Shown: positions 1 to 8,780 of the stretch, piece by piece
How positions within the stretch are numbered: position 1 is the first letter of the stretch
Layout of the letters: each line of letters opens with the position of its first letter
Source: Acidithiobacillus acidisediminis
GTDB taxonomy: Bacteria > Pseudomonadota > Gammaproteobacteria > Acidithiobacillales > Acidithiobacillaceae
DNA: 64,000 nt
Assembly: GCF_023277115.1 (NCBI RefSeq)
Contig: NZ_JALQCS010000001.1
Coordinates: 986,001 to 1,050,000, forward strand
Direction: 5' to 3'
Notes under the pieces: generated by a model
Told to the model about the DNA's origin: nothing
Databases searched by the model: none
The model's input: the letters and a program-made list of their open reading frames with translations, nothing else
Translations under genes and position numbers: made by a program

Positions 1-2
1 AA

Positions 3-248
3 CGCTCAGAGAGTCTGATCACCTACGTGCAGGATCGCCCTGGCCATGACCGTCGTTATGCCATCGATGCGGTCAAGATCGGAGGGGAACTCGGTTATGC
101 GCCGCAGCATAGTTTCGCCGCGGGTATTCGCAAGACGGTGGACTGGTACCTGCAAAATCGCGACTGGTGGCAGCCTCTCCTTGGCGAGGCCTATGCCGAA
201 TGGATCCAGAAGCAGTATGTGCGCGAACCTGGCGGAAGCCGCAACTAG
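3..248 (+). CDS. rmlB: dTDP-glucose 4,6-dehydratase, C-terminal end (partial)
   Basis: Only the last 81 codons are present; the gene begins before the window. The readable frame carries [15 protein letters not shown] followed by a helix ending in [12 protein letters not shown], which is the typical C-terminus of RmlB/RfbB, the NAD-dependent enzyme that converts dTDP-glucose to dTDP-4-keto-6-deoxyglucose in the dTDP-rhamnose pathway. The catalytic and NAD-binding parts are outside the window, so activity cannot be judged. It ends in TAG 61 bp before the signalling operon, which has its own ribosome binding site. Confidence 0.85.
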   Translation, partial: RSESLITYVQDRPGHDRRYAIDAVKIGGELGYAPQHSFAAGIRKTVDWYLQNRDWWQPLLGEAYAEWIQKQYVREPGGSRN

Positions 249-309
249 GGTGCGCCAGATCGTCAGTGCCATGATGGAGCGGTAACGCAGCACGCGAGGG
301 GAAGGTATC

Positions 310-2190
310 ATGTCTGAAGTCATTGAAGCGGTGCTGCGCAAATTGGATCGTGCGGAGTGTCCTTCGCCTTCGCGCGTAGCCTTGGAACTGATGAGTCTGT
401 TGGAGCAGCCGAACGCAGGGATTAACGACGCCGCCCAACTGGTTCGTCTGGATAGTGTCCTTACCGCCAAGGTGCTGGAGCTGGCCAATTCCGCTCTATA
501 CCGCGGATTGCGACCAGTTTTGGTACTGCCCGATGCACTGCTGCGTCTCGGTTTGCGCACCCTTGCGCACTTTGTTCTCAGTTTGTCGTTGATCAAGGCC
601 CCGTGTCCGATTCCGCGTCTCGATCTTTCCCGTTATTGGGCACAGGCTCTGCTGCGCGGCCTTTTTGTCGAGGAGTTGGTGGCGCACACGGGTAGCTGGG
701 CGCGGGCCGAGGTGTTTACCCTCGGTCTTTTGAATGATTTCGGTTACCTGGCGGAATTCTGTGTGTTCCCCGAGCGTATGGCAGAGATCGTGGATGCCGC
801 GCCAGATGCGGCGGCGTTGCTTGCCGCAGAGCGGGAACAACTGGGTTTGGATCACGTGGAATTGACCGCTGCCCTGCTCGAGCGCTGGGGCTTCCCCGAA
901 TTAATGCTGCGCGCCGTGCGTTCCGAGCGCGATCCTGCCCCAATCGGGGAGGAGCCCCGCCTGCAGATCTTGTGCTACGTGTTGGAGGCGGGGCGGATAT
1001 TTGCCGATCATTGGGACGGCATCGCTACCGAAGTGCAAATCGACCGTTTACGTTTTCTGCGTCAACAATTACAGATCAGTGACGTACAGTATCAGGAAAT
1101 TCTCCAACGCCTGCAGACGGAGTGGCTGCAATGGAGCCAGTTGTTCGCAGCGCAGGTACCCGCAGACCTGGGACAGCGCTGGAGTGGCTTTGTAGAACGC
1201 ATGATGCACGCGTCTGGCGAACAATCCGCCTATCGCGTGCTGGTCGTGGATGACGATGAGGCGAGTCGCCACCTCTTGCGTCGTTACCTCGAGCCCGTTG
1301 GCTACGAGGTCTATGACGCAGCGGATGTCAGCACCGCCATGCAGGTGATTGACACGCAGGGGCCACGCATTGTCCTGATTGATTGGTATCTCGGTCAGGA
1401 CGATGGTCTGGAGTTCTGTCAGCGCTTGCGCTCTCGTTATGGTGCGCGGATGTATCTTGTGTTGTTGTCCGCCTTCGCGGATGAGGGCGATGGTACCCGG
1501 GCACTGGAATGTGGCGCCAACGAGTTCCTGTCCAAACCGGTATCGCGAAGGGTGCTATTGGCAAAGCTGCGAAGCGCAGTGGACAGTGTTGCGTTACTGT
1601 TGGATCTGGAAGACGCGCGGCAAAAACAACTGCGCGCGCAGGAACAGCTTCTGCACCTAACGGAGGAACTGCGGGACGAAGCCCTACGTGATGCCTTGAC
1701 CGGTCTCTACAATCGCCGTGCTTGGGAGACGCTTGCGCCCGGAATCTGGCAGCGAGCGACGTCTGCGGCAACCCCGATTTCTTGCATTATACTGGATATC
1801 GACTACTTTAAGCAGGTGAATGACCAATACGGTCATGATGTCGGTGATCGCGTCCTAATGGCCCTCGCGAAGCTGCTCCTGCAGAGTACCCGCGAGACAG
1901 ATCTGCTGGTGCGTCTTGGTGGAGAGGAGTTTGTCATTCTGATCGAAACGGCGGATTTGCCCGGTGTAGGACAGATGATGCAGCGTCTGGCATCGGAGAT
2001 TGCGCAGCTGCAGGGAGACTTCCCGAGCATTACGGTCAGTATGGGGGCAGCAAGCAGCCATGCGAGCACGAGCTTGGACGAGCTGCTGCATGCGGCGGAT
2101 CAAAACCTCCTCCAAGCCAAACGACAGGGGCGCAATCGTATCGTCTGTAGCGATGATCTTGCGCCTGCTCTTGCCAGAGAAGAATCATGA
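310..2190 (+). CDS. HDOD - receiver - GGDEF protein (probable diguanylate cyclase)
   Basis: A 626-residue, three-part cytoplasmic signalling protein. Residues about 10-220 resemble an HDOD domain (helical, with an HD-type core). Residues about 305-425 form a receiver domain with the acidic pocket VVDDDE and a phospho-acceptor Asp near 358 (VLIDWYLG). Residues about 460-620 are a GGDEF domain with DALTGLYNRR, DIDYFKQVND and an intact LGGEEF signature near 537, so c-di-GMP synthesis is expected. A GAGGGGAAGG ribosome binding site precedes the ATG. It overlaps the next gene (H-NOX) by 4 bp and opens a five-gene signalling operon. HDOD joined to REC-GGDEF is a known domain combination; the stimulus is not evident from sequence. 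Confidence 0.85.
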   Translation: MSEVIEAVLRKLDRAECPSPSRVALELMSLLEQPNAGINDAAQLVRLDSVLTAKVLELANSALYRGLRPVLVLPDALLRLGLRTLAHFVLSLSLIKAPCPIPRLDLSRYWAQALLRGLFVEELVAHTGSWARAEVFTLGLLNDFGYLAEFCVFPERMAEIVDAAPDAAALLAAEREQLGLDHVELTAALLERWGFPELMLRAVRSERDPAPIGEEPRLQILCYVLEAGRIFADHWDGIATEVQIDRLRFLRQQLQISDVQYQEILQRLQTEWLQWSQLFAAQVPADLGQRWSGFVERMMHASGEQSAYRVLVVDDDEASRHLLRRYLEPVGYEVYDAADVSTAMQVIDTQGPRIVLIDWYLGQDDGLEFCQRLRSRYGARMYLVLLSAFADEGDGTRALECGANEFLSKPVSRRVLLAKLRSAVDSVALLLDLEDARQKQLRAQEQLLHLTEELRDEALRDALTGLYNRRAWETLAPGIWQRATSAATPISCIILDIDYFKQVNDQYGHDVGDRVLMALAKLLLQSTRETDLLVRLGGEEFVILIETADLPGVGQMMQRLASEIAQLQGDFPSITVSMGAASSHASTSLDELLHAADQNLLQAKRQGRNRIVCSDDLAPALAREES

Positions 2191-2759
2191 TCGGCCTGAT
2201 CCAGAAGGTCCTATTCGACATGATTGAAGATCAGGCAGGGGCCAGCGTATTGCAGGAATTCAAACAACGCGTAGGTCTTTCGCCAGAATTCGTGTTTCGC
2301 ATCGATACCGATTATGACGACGCGCAGATGCATGAATTTTTACAAGAGACCTGCAAGTTATTGCAGGTAGATGCGGATACGGCGTTTTCCCTCTATGCCA
2401 AGTATTTTCTTGCCGCAGCATTGGAATTGTTCCCCGCATTTTTTCGTATGTCGCATTCAGCACGGGAATTTTTGGCACGCCAACCAGCCATTCACAACAT
2501 CATGGCGTCTGGCCTACGGGATCCCGAGCGGCGCAAGATCATCAATGATAAATTCGCGATGATCGATCATATACAAGGACCGCTGGAAGTCAGCTATCGT
2601 TCCGAGAATCAGTGGTGTTCGCTGTTCATGGCATTGGCTCGTGAAGTGGCTGCGCACTATGGGGAATCTGTCAGTATCGAGATACCGGATTGTCGTAAAC
2701 GAGGCGCTGAGCGATGCACCTTCCATCTGCAATTTGTGCGGATCTCCACAGATGACTGA
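2187..2759 (+). CDS. H-NOX-like haem/nitric oxide sensor
   Basis: The 190-residue product begins MIGLIQKVLFDMIED and matches the H-NOX (haem NO/oxygen binding) fold: helical N-terminal part, a His at position 103 in AIHNIMASG where the proximal haem ligand lies in the family, and a C-terminal half with YRSEN at 137-141. The canonical haem-propionate motif is YxSxR; here Tyr and Ser are kept but Arg is replaced by Asn, so haem affinity may differ. The gene overlaps the upstream GGDEF gene by 4 bp and the downstream kinase by 8 bp. H-NOX genes next to a histidine kinase and an EAL protein are the known arrangement of bacterial NO-controlled c-di-GMP circuits, which supports the call. Several extra cysteines occur in the C-terminal third. 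Confidence 0.75.
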   Translation: MIGLIQKVLFDMIEDQAGASVLQEFKQRVGLSPEFVFRIDTDYDDAQMHEFLQETCKLLQVDADTAFSLYAKYFLAAALELFPAFFRMSHSAREFLARQPAIHNIMASGLRDPERRKIINDKFAMIDHIQGPLEVSYRSENQWCSLFMALAREVAAHYGESVSIEIPDCRKRGAERCTFHLQFVRISTDD

Positions 2760-4086
2760 TGTTGCTGCGTTGCGTGCGGCACTGCGGGAAATCAGTGACC
2801 AGCTCTGTCTGGCAGTCGATGGTCGAGTGGACTTTGTGGTGCGAACGCAAGTTCAAGATATTGAGGTAGAAAAGTTAGTCATCTTGATCAATTTCTTGTT
2901 GGACGCCAGTGGTCGCCTGATTGAGGCCGAGGAGTCGCAACGTCGTAGTCTCGATGCCCGTGTCATGGAGCGCTCCGCTTTACTCAAGGCAACTTGGGAT
3001 ACGCTGATTGATGGTCTCGTGGTCATTGATGGTGAGGGGCAAATCCTGGATACCAATCCAGCAGCCAGAGAGTTGCTCAAGGTATCCGAAACCATGGTGG
3101 GGCGTAATATTCGCGAGTTCATGCCACCCCCGTATCGCGCGGCGCATGACGGCTATCTGCAGCGCTATCAGGAGACCGGCGAGCGCCGGGTGATTGGTAT
3201 TGGGCGCGAGGTAGAGGCGGAGTGCTCCAATGGTGAGCGGATACCCGTCCGTTTGGCAGTCTCGGAAGTAGTGATTGAAGGCAAAGCGCATTTTATTGGC
3301 CTGTTGCGGGATATTCGGGCAGAACGCGCCGCTCTCGCGCGGGTGCAGCAGGCCCGTGATCGCGCTGAGGAAGCTTCTCTGGCCAAGAGTCGCTTCCTGG
3401 CGGCGATGAGTCATGAATTGCGTACCCCGCTGAATGCCGTGATTGGCTACAGTGAGTTGATTCTGGAAGAAATCAATGACGGCTTTTCGGTGCAGAATAG
3501 CTGTAAGGATCTAGAGGCGATACGCGATGCCGGCCGACACCTCCTATCGCTGATCAATGACGTGCTCGATCTGAGCCGTATCGAAGCGGGACACGTCGAG
3601 TTGCGGCTGGAAGAACTGGAGCCGAGGGCGTTAACCCGTTCCATTTTTTCGACCCTGCGCCCGGTGGTAGAGAAAAAAGGCAATCAATTTCTCCTCGATA
3701 TGCCGGAGCACGTGCCAATGATGATTTCTGATCCGGGTAAGATCCGTCAGTGCTTGGTCAATCTGCTCGGTAATGCGGCAAAGTTTACCGAATCCGGCAC
3801 AGTGACCTTGCGACTTTTCGACGACGCAGAGCGACAGAAAATGCTCTGGGAGGTGATCGATACCGGCATCGGGATGAGTCAGGAGCAGGTACAGCGAATC
3901 TTTGACGCCTTCACCCAGGCGGACCAAAGTATTGAACGGCGCTATGGTGGCACGGGGCTTGGTCTCACCCTGACGCGGCAGTTGGCACAGATGCTGGGTG
4001 GCGAAATTCTCGTGGAGAGTGATCTAGGCACAGGATCCCGTTTCCTCTTGGAACTTCCCGCTACAGCTGCGAATACTGAATGTTGA
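2752..4086 (+). CDS. PAS-containing sensor histidine kinase
   Basis: I place the start at the ATG inside the H-NOX stop region (8 bp overlap), giving 444 residues. There is a helical N-terminus, a PAS domain (about 85-200, with GLVVIDGEGQILDTNPAA), then HisKA with the phospho-acceptor in SHELRTPLNAVIGY (His near 221) and a complete HATPase domain: N box NLLGNAAKF, G1 DTGIGMS, G2 GGTGLGLTL. No transmembrane segment is apparent, so it is probably cytoplasmic, as expected for a partner of the soluble H-NOX protein. It overlaps the downstream receiver gene by 7 bp. Likely role: autophosphorylation controlled by H-NOX, with phosphotransfer to one or both downstream receivers. Confidence 0.85.
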   Translation: MTDVAALRAALREISDQLCLAVDGRVDFVVRTQVQDIEVEKLVILINFLLDASGRLIEAEESQRRSLDARVMERSALLKATWDTLIDGLVVIDGEGQILDTNPAARELLKVSETMVGRNIREFMPPPYRAAHDGYLQRYQETGERRVIGIGREVEAECSNGERIPVRLAVSEVVIEGKAHFIGLLRDIRAERAALARVQQARDRAEEASLAKSRFLAAMSHELRTPLNAVIGYSELILEEINDGFSVQNSCKDLEAIRDAGRHLLSLINDVLDLSRIEAGHVELRLEELEPRALTRSIFSTLRPVVEKKGNQFLLDMPEHVPMMISDPGKIRQCLVNLLGNAAKFTESGTVTLRLFDDAERQKMLWEVIDTGIGMSQEQVQRIFDAFTQADQSIERRYGGTGLGLTLTRQLAQMLGGEILVESDLGTGSRFLLELPATAANTEC

Positions 4087-4460
4087 CCGTACTGTTGGCG
4101 GAGGACGACGCGGCTAATCGGGATATGCTTAGCCGAAGATTGCAGCGGCGGGATTGTCTGGTGCTCACCGCTGTCCATGGATTGGAGGCAGTGCGCCGCG
4201 CAGCGCAGGAGAGCGTGGATATTATCCTTATGGATATCGCTATGCCCGAGCTTTCGGGCTGGGAAGCCGTTGCCCAGATCCGCGCATGTGACAACCGGAC
4301 GCCGATAATCATGCTCAGTGCCCATGCCTTTGCCGAGGAGCGGGACCGGGCGCAGTCCTACGACGTCCAAGGTTATTTGAGCAAGCCCATCCAACTGGAG
4401 ACGTTGATGGAACTGATGCACAAGCTTGTTGGGCCAGAGGGGAATGATGGAATCGGCTGA
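4080..4460 (+). CDS. Stand-alone receiver domain response regulator
   Basis: A 126-residue CheY-like protein with no output domain. The acidic pair EDD (8-10), phospho-acceptor Asp52 in ILMDIAMPELSG, Thr/Ser at the LSAH position and Lys in LSKPI make a complete receiver. It overlaps the kinase gene by 7 bp and the next gene by 17 bp. By analogy with Hno-type NO circuits, where a single kinase feeds several receivers including an EAL protein, it may be a phosphate sink or a competitor; this is inference. Confidence 0.85.
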   Translation: MLTVLLAEDDAANRDMLSRRLQRRDCLVLTAVHGLEAVRRAAQESVDIILMDIAMPELSGWEAVAQIRACDNRTPIIMLSAHAFAEERDRAQSYDVQGYLSKPIQLETLMELMHKLVGPEGNDGIG

Positions 4461-6513
4461 CGCCACCTGCATTCTGATTGTGGAAGATGACGCCCCAAGT
4501 CGCGATCTACTGCGTCGTCGCTTGGAGCGGTCTGGTCTGCGGGTGATCACCGCAGCCGATGGTCCTCAGGCGTTGTCCACTGTAGCGCAGGAGCCTCCCG
4601 CGGCGGTCATCCTCGATATTGGTCTACCCGGTATGGATGGACTCGCGGTCTTGCAAGCGCTGCGGCGCCAGTATTCTGCCTTGGAACTGCCGGTGCTGAT
4701 GGCTACCGCCTTTGATGCCGACGCCCATTTGCCCGAGGCGCTAGCCCTGGGCGCCAATGATTTTGTGAATAAGCCCATTGACTTCACGGTGCTGCGGGCG
4801 CGACTACAAACCCAACTGCAGTTGCGGCAGGCGACCCGCTCCCAACGCGAGCTTCTCGCCAGTCAGGAATTGATTCTGGCCGGTTCCAATGATGGGATCT
4901 GGGAGTGGGATCCGCTTCAGGACCGTATCCGAAACTCCAGGCGCTGGTATGAGGTTCTGAATGAAAATACCCCCGAACAGTTGGAAACCGATAGCTCAGC
5001 ATGGTTTTCGCGGGTGCATCCGGAGGATCTCCCACGTCTGCAGGCAATGGTAGAGGAGATCATCGCTCCTGATGGAAACGCGATTTTTGCCATCGAATAC
5101 CGTATTCGTGACGGGGTAGGGCGGTATCGTTGGGTACTGACGCGCGGTGCCGTGCAACGGGATAGCGACGGCACTGCCTTGCGCGCAGCGGGAACCCACT
5201 CCGATATCAGTACCCTGCGTTACTGTGATCGCAGCACCGGCTTGCCGACCAAACAAGCGCTGCTCGATACTCTTGCGCTGCTCCAACAAGAGGCAGCGAG
5301 ATCGGATTCGAGCTGGGCTCTATTGTCGCTGCAATTGGATGACCGCGTTGGTTTTTTGCAGCACCTGAGCGGTGGCGAGCAGTTGATGAAGAATCTTGCG
5401 GAAAGTCTGCGGCAGATTCCGGCGGTGCATAGTTTTTCCGTCGATGATGGTTCTTATGCGCTTTTGCTTCTCCTCTATGGCGAGGGGCATGCGGATTTTC
5501 AGGCCACTATCGATGCGATCCAGGAGCTCCTGCGCACGGGATTGGTAACACCCCTCGGCCCCGTTTCGTGCCAGGGTTACATGGGGCTACACCACCAGCA
5601 GTGCGCGCTTACCGATTCTCCCGAGAAGCTATGCATGCAAGTGCGAAGGGCGGCGCAATTAGCGCGGGAACAGGGTCGCGAGATCGTGTTTGTGGATGAC
5701 CAGGTGCTGGCCCAGATGGCGCGCAGCGAGAGCCTGACTCACGATCTACGCGGCGCTTTGGCGAAGAATGCGGTGCAGCCGTGGTGGCAGGCGCTCGTAC
5801 ATCACGACGGCAGTCTTGCGGGTTTTGAGGTCCTTGCCCGCTGGCGGAAGGCAGATAACAGCATGGTGAGCCCGGCGGAATTTATCCCGCTCTACGAAAA
5901 GGCAGGACTGATCGGGGAGTTGACCTGGCGAATGTTAGCGCAATCCTGCCAACAGTTTCGCCGCTGGCAGGATCTGGGCTTGGTCGATGAGGCGATGTAT
6001 TTTGCCGTCAATGTTCCGCCGGGCCTCTTGACCACCAGTTTGCTGGGACGCCTGCAAGACATTCTCGCGGCCCATGCTTTGCATCCACAGCAGCTCTGTG
6101 TCGAGGTAACGGAATCCAGCGCTATCGTGGATTTCGCCGTTGCCACGGACACCCTGGACGCGCTCGCCAAAGCCGGCTTTCGCTTGGCTTTGGATGACTT
6201 CGGCACCGGCTACGCGTCTCTGAATACCCTGCATCGTTTACCCTTCCACACCTTGAAGATTGACCAAAGTTTCGTCCGTCAGATGGATCAGGGGCTGGAA
6301 TCGCATTCCCTGATCCGTGCCATCATTCGCATGGGTCAAAGTTTGGGATTGCAGGTAGTGGCCGAGGGGGTAGAGACCGCGGAGCAGGTCGTCGCCCTCC
6401 GTGCCCTGGGCATTGATCGGATGCAGGGGTACTACTTTTGTCTGCCCAATCCCGCAGAGAAAGTGGAGGCGCAATGGCGTAGCCTCTATCCCCTACCGGA
6501 TGAGGCTGTTTGA
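4444..6513 (+). CDS. Receiver - PAS - degenerate GGDEF - EAL phosphodiesterase
   Basis: The start ATG at 4444 (or the next codon, 4447) follows AGAGGGG. The 689-residue product has a receiver (Asp58 in VILDIGLPGMDG), a PAS/PAC unit (about 140-255, with NDGIWEWDP and RYRWVLTRG), a GGDEF-like stretch that has lost its signature (DDGSYALLL instead of GGDEF), and a C-terminal EAL domain. The EAL domain looks catalytically complete: FEVLARW (EAL variant EVL), NVPPGLL, VEVTESS, LDDFGTGYASL, LKIDQSFV and AEGVET. It is therefore probably a c-di-GMP phosphodiesterase under phosphorylation control, opposing the GGDEF protein at the head of the operon. Its stop lies 1 bp from the convergent PEBP gene. 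Confidence 0.88.
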   Translation: MMESADATCILIVEDDAPSRDLLRRRLERSGLRVITAADGPQALSTVAQEPPAAVILDIGLPGMDGLAVLQALRRQYSALELPVLMATAFDADAHLPEALALGANDFVNKPIDFTVLRARLQTQLQLRQATRSQRELLASQELILAGSNDGIWEWDPLQDRIRNSRRWYEVLNENTPEQLETDSSAWFSRVHPEDLPRLQAMVEEIIAPDGNAIFAIEYRIRDGVGRYRWVLTRGAVQRDSDGTALRAAGTHSDISTLRYCDRSTGLPTKQALLDTLALLQQEAARSDSSWALLSLQLDDRVGFLQHLSGGEQLMKNLAESLRQIPAVHSFSVDDGSYALLLLLYGEGHADFQATIDAIQELLRTGLVTPLGPVSCQGYMGLHHQQCALTDSPEKLCMQVRRAAQLAREQGREIVFVDDQVLAQMARSESLTHDLRGALAKNAVQPWWQALVHHDGSLAGFEVLARWRKADNSMVSPAEFIPLYEKAGLIGELTWRMLAQSCQQFRRWQDLGLVDEAMYFAVNVPPGLLTTSLLGRLQDILAAHALHPQQLCVEVTESSAIVDFAVATDTLDALAKAGFRLALDDFGTGYASLNTLHRLPFHTLKIDQSFVRQMDQGLESHSLIRAIIRMGQSLGLQVVAEGVETAEQVVALRALGIDRMQGYYFCLPNPAEKVEAQWRSLYPLPDEAV

Positions 6514-6514
6514 G

Positions 6515-7069
6515 CTAGCGAGCGGGTTTGTCCGTATCCAAAGCAAAATGCCCGCTGAACTCCGCCTGATCAAGGATATGACCCAGCGGATGAAACTCGA
6601 CCGCTCTGGGATCATCGGCAGGGGGTGGCGCAATGTCGCCAGGGTCGCGTTGCTTGCGTAGCTTTTCCTTGACCTGAGCCCAAGTGGCGCCAGCGCCCAA
6701 GCCCAGGGTGGGCAGGTCCGTTGCGAGCAGCAGAAAGTCATAATACTGCAATTGATGATTGGCATCGGCTCTTGGCGGGGAATAGGCCACAGAGCCAAAA
6801 TCATTTTTGCCCAACTTAGCCCCTTCGGGGAGGACTCCCCCTTCGCGTAAACCTTCCAACTGTGGCGCGAGGTCATAAACCAGCCAGTGTACGCGTTGCC
6901 CTTGTGGGGCATGCCGGTGTTCCATGAGCAGTACCAAGCTTTGTGTGCCAGCGGGCAGATGCAACCAGCTGAGCGGCGGGGTAATACCTTCGCCGGGATC
7001 ACTGAAGCGTTGCGGGATCCAATCCTCGGGATCAATACCGGTGCTGAATAGTTTCATCTCTGCAGTCAT
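6515..7069 (-). CDS. YbhB/YbcL-type PEBP family protein
   Basis: A 184-residue protein of the phosphatidylethanolamine-binding (Raf kinase inhibitor-like) family in its bacterial YbhB/YbcL form. Family marks visible: GEGITPPLSW near the N-terminus (DPxx-type ligand pocket), VHWLVYDLAP and the region around YYDFLLLATDLP. No signal peptide is visible. The bacterial proteins have no settled function. It converges tail-to-tail with the EAL gene, with no room for a terminator, and lies downstream of the SDR gene on the same strand with a 75-bp gap. Confidence 0.8.
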   Translation of the reverse strand: MTAEMKLFSTGIDPEDWIPQRFSDPGEGITPPLSWLHLPAGTQSLVLLMEHRHAPQGQRVHWLVYDLAPQLEGLREGGVLPEGAKLGKNDFGSVAYSPPRADANHQLQYYDFLLLATDLPTLGLGAGATWAQVKEKLRKQRDPGDIAPPPADDPRAVEFHPLGHILDQAEFSGHFALDTDKPAR

Positions 7070-7144
7070 CGTTGCCTCCTCATTCCGGATGAATGCGCCA
7101 AATGCTGTTTCTATTCAGTGTAGACGATGGATCATTTCTCCGCC

Positions 7145-7906
7145 TTACAAGCCGGTGGCGCGACGCAGAAGCGGAAAGTACCAGCGATAAGGGAGGCAGC
7201 GCAGCAGCGTGAAGCGGCGGGTGAACGCTGGTGGAAAGGCAATGACGAAACGTCGACTCTGCATCCCCTGTACCAGGGCACGTGCCGCTTCCTCCGGTTG
7301 CAAGAGATGTGGCATGGGGAAGTCGTTCTGGGCGGTGAGAGGGGTTGCGACGAAGCCTGGATGTACCACCTGCACGTGAAATCCGCGCGGCTCCAGATCC
7401 AAACGAAGGATCTCTGCCAAATGAGTAAGCGCCGCCTTGCCCGGGCCATAGTAGAGTGATTGCGGCAAGCCGCGCAGGGCCGCGATGCTCGAAACCAGTA
7501 CGATTTGCCCCGGACCTCGCTCTTCCCATCCAGGCAAGGCCGCGGCCAGTGCGCGCAGTGCCCCGCGATAGTTGATGTCCAGAATCTCCTCTGCTTTCTG
7601 CAGATCCAAATCCCAGCTCCGGGCGGGGACATAGGCGCCCGCGAGGTAGAGCAGCAGATCAAGGCCGCCCCAGTGCTTCAGGATTTGCTTGTGTGCAAGT
7701 TCCAGGCTGGCAGGGTCACGAACGTCAACGGGCAGCAACAGTGAGGTTGCGTCACTGGGCAAGACCTTGGCGAGCGTGTCTGCATTACGCGCACTGAGTG
7801 CCAGCCGCGCCCCGGCGGCATGCAGTGCCTGCGCTGTTGCCGCACCGATCCCCGTGCTGGCGCCAATCAGCCAACAGCGTTTGTTTTGCCATACGGAGGT
7901 AGTCAT
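7145..7906 (-). CDS. Short-chain dehydrogenase/reductase
   Basis: A 253-residue classical SDR: Rossmann glycine motif LIGASTGIG at the N-terminus, catalytic Ser in VLVSSIAALRG, and an intact YYGPGK catalytic YxxxK. The C-terminal tail is unusually basic and aromatic (RRFTLLRCLPYRWYFPLLRR), which suggests membrane or lipid contact. The start overlaps the stop of the DUF3833 gene by 4 bp (ATGA), so the two are translationally coupled. SDR genes beside DUF3833, photolyase and CFA genes recur in light- or singlet-oxygen-induced clusters of proteobacteria; its substrate is unknown. Confidence 0.85.
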   Translation of the reverse strand: MTTSVWQNKRCWLIGASTGIGAATAQALHAAGARLALSARNADTLAKVLPSDATSLLLPVDVRDPASLELAHKQILKHWGGLDLLLYLAGAYVPARSWDLDLQKAEEILDINYRGALRALAAALPGWEERGPGQIVLVSSIAALRGLPQSLYYGPGKAALTHLAEILRLDLEPRGFHVQVVHPGFVATPLTAQNDFPMPHLLQPEEAARALVQGMQSRRFVIAFPPAFTRRFTLLRCLPYRWYFPLLRRATGL

Positions 7907-8457
7907 CGATAGTCCCCTGGTGCCGGATAGGTTCGCGCCTGATCACTGCAGGCATCAGGGAGACGGTGGATTTCAATAATGGCTTCACCGACAAAAATGC
8001 CCATGAAGTGCATCCGACTATGATTGGTTACACAGGTATCGTTCAGCCGATACATCCGATCATCGGTCCGTAAATTGTAGTGCTTGTCGCCGACAGGCTG
8101 ACGTACTGTATATCGCCAGTGCATGGCGTAGCCCTCTGAGCTACCCTCGGCCATGCCCACTAGATCGCCAGCATTGCCTTTTGCCGTCCCACGAAAACTG
8201 TTCTGATTCAGAATCTCCAGCTTCCAGATTCGATCCGCATGGGTCACATGGCCGTGATCATCAAGAAACGTAAAATATTCTTCCAGCGTTCCATACGATC
8301 CCGCCCATTCACCAAATAGATGCATGAAAAAACGGTTGCGCACACGACGACGGCGATCAACAAAAATCCCGCTCGCCGCGAGGGGGCCGGAAAAAAATTC
8401 ATCCAAGCGAAAGGTTGGGACTGTTTGGGTGTAAGCGTGGGTCGTCTTCTGAGGCAT
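7903..8457 (-). CDS. DUF3833 family protein lacking a signal peptide
   Basis: The chosen ATG (start MPQKTTHAY) follows AGGAGAGAG and gives 184 residues. The protein matches the lipoprotein at 17218-17808 over its whole length: FFSGPLAASGIF against FFNGPLIATGMF, GTLEEYFTF against GTLDEYFTY, RQPVGDKHYNL against KQPVGKTFYNL. It is thus a DUF3833 paralogue. Unlike the other copy it has no hydrophobic leader and no lipobox, so it is probably cytoplasmic. It overlaps the downstream SDR gene by 4 bp. DUF3833 has no established biochemical function; family members sit in photolyase/CFA clusters. Confidence 0.8.
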   Translation of the reverse strand: MPQKTTHAYTQTVPTFRLDEFFSGPLAASGIFVDRRRRVRNRFFMHLFGEWAGSYGTLEEYFTFLDDHGHVTHADRIWKLEILNQNSFRGTAKGNAGDLVGMAEGSSEGYAMHWRYTVRQPVGDKHYNLRTDDRMYRLNDTCVTNHSRMHFMGIFVGEAIIEIHRLPDACSDQARTYPAPGDYR

Positions 8458-8507
8458 GATCTCTCTCCTGTTGTTTGGTAATACGTCATTTGGGGATAAG
8501 TAGACGC

Positions 8508-8531
8508 AAAAAAGGGAGCGCAAGCGCTCCC
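8508..8531 (-). terminator. Rho-independent terminator after the hdrA-like unit
   Basis: On the minus strand a 7-bp perfect stem (GGGAGCG / CGCTCCC, 4-nt loop) is followed directly by six T residues. It lies 18 bp downstream of the stop of the small membrane-protein gene at 8549. It probably ends the hdrA-like transcript and separates it from the DUF3833-SDR pair. Confidence 0.8.
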
Positions 8532-8548
8532 CAATAGGCCACCAGAAG

Positions 8549-8770
8549 TCAGTCTCTGCGGTTTCGGATGCGGATGGGTACCAGTTCCGCCGCCGAATCC
8601 TGATGCAGAACCAGTGCGTTCATCGCATAGAACATAGCGATAATTACAGTGATCCCCGCACTGAAGTCCCAGAATGGCGCAACACTACTGCTACTGCTCG
8701 CAAATAGACCGGAGATGAACAAAAAAGCCCCAGACTTTAGCCATGAACGCAAGGCAGGATGTTGAGACAT
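8549..8770 (-). CDS. Small two-helix membrane protein, unknown function
   Basis: A 73-residue protein with two hydrophobic segments (about 12-33, LKSGAFLFISGLFASSS, and 33-53, FWDFSAGITVIIAMFYAMNAL) and a short basic tail. I do not recognise a family. The start codon lies 10 bp after the hdrA-like stop with GTAAGGAGG as ribosome binding site, so the two genes form a bicistronic unit closed by a terminator. It might anchor or service the HdrA-like flavoprotein at the membrane; that is a guess from position only. Confidence 0.7.
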   Translation of the reverse strand: MSQHPALRSWLKSGAFLFISGLFASSSSSVAPFWDFSAGITVIIAMFYAMNALVLHQDSAAELVPIRIRNRRD

Positions 8771-8780
8771 GTCAGCCTCC

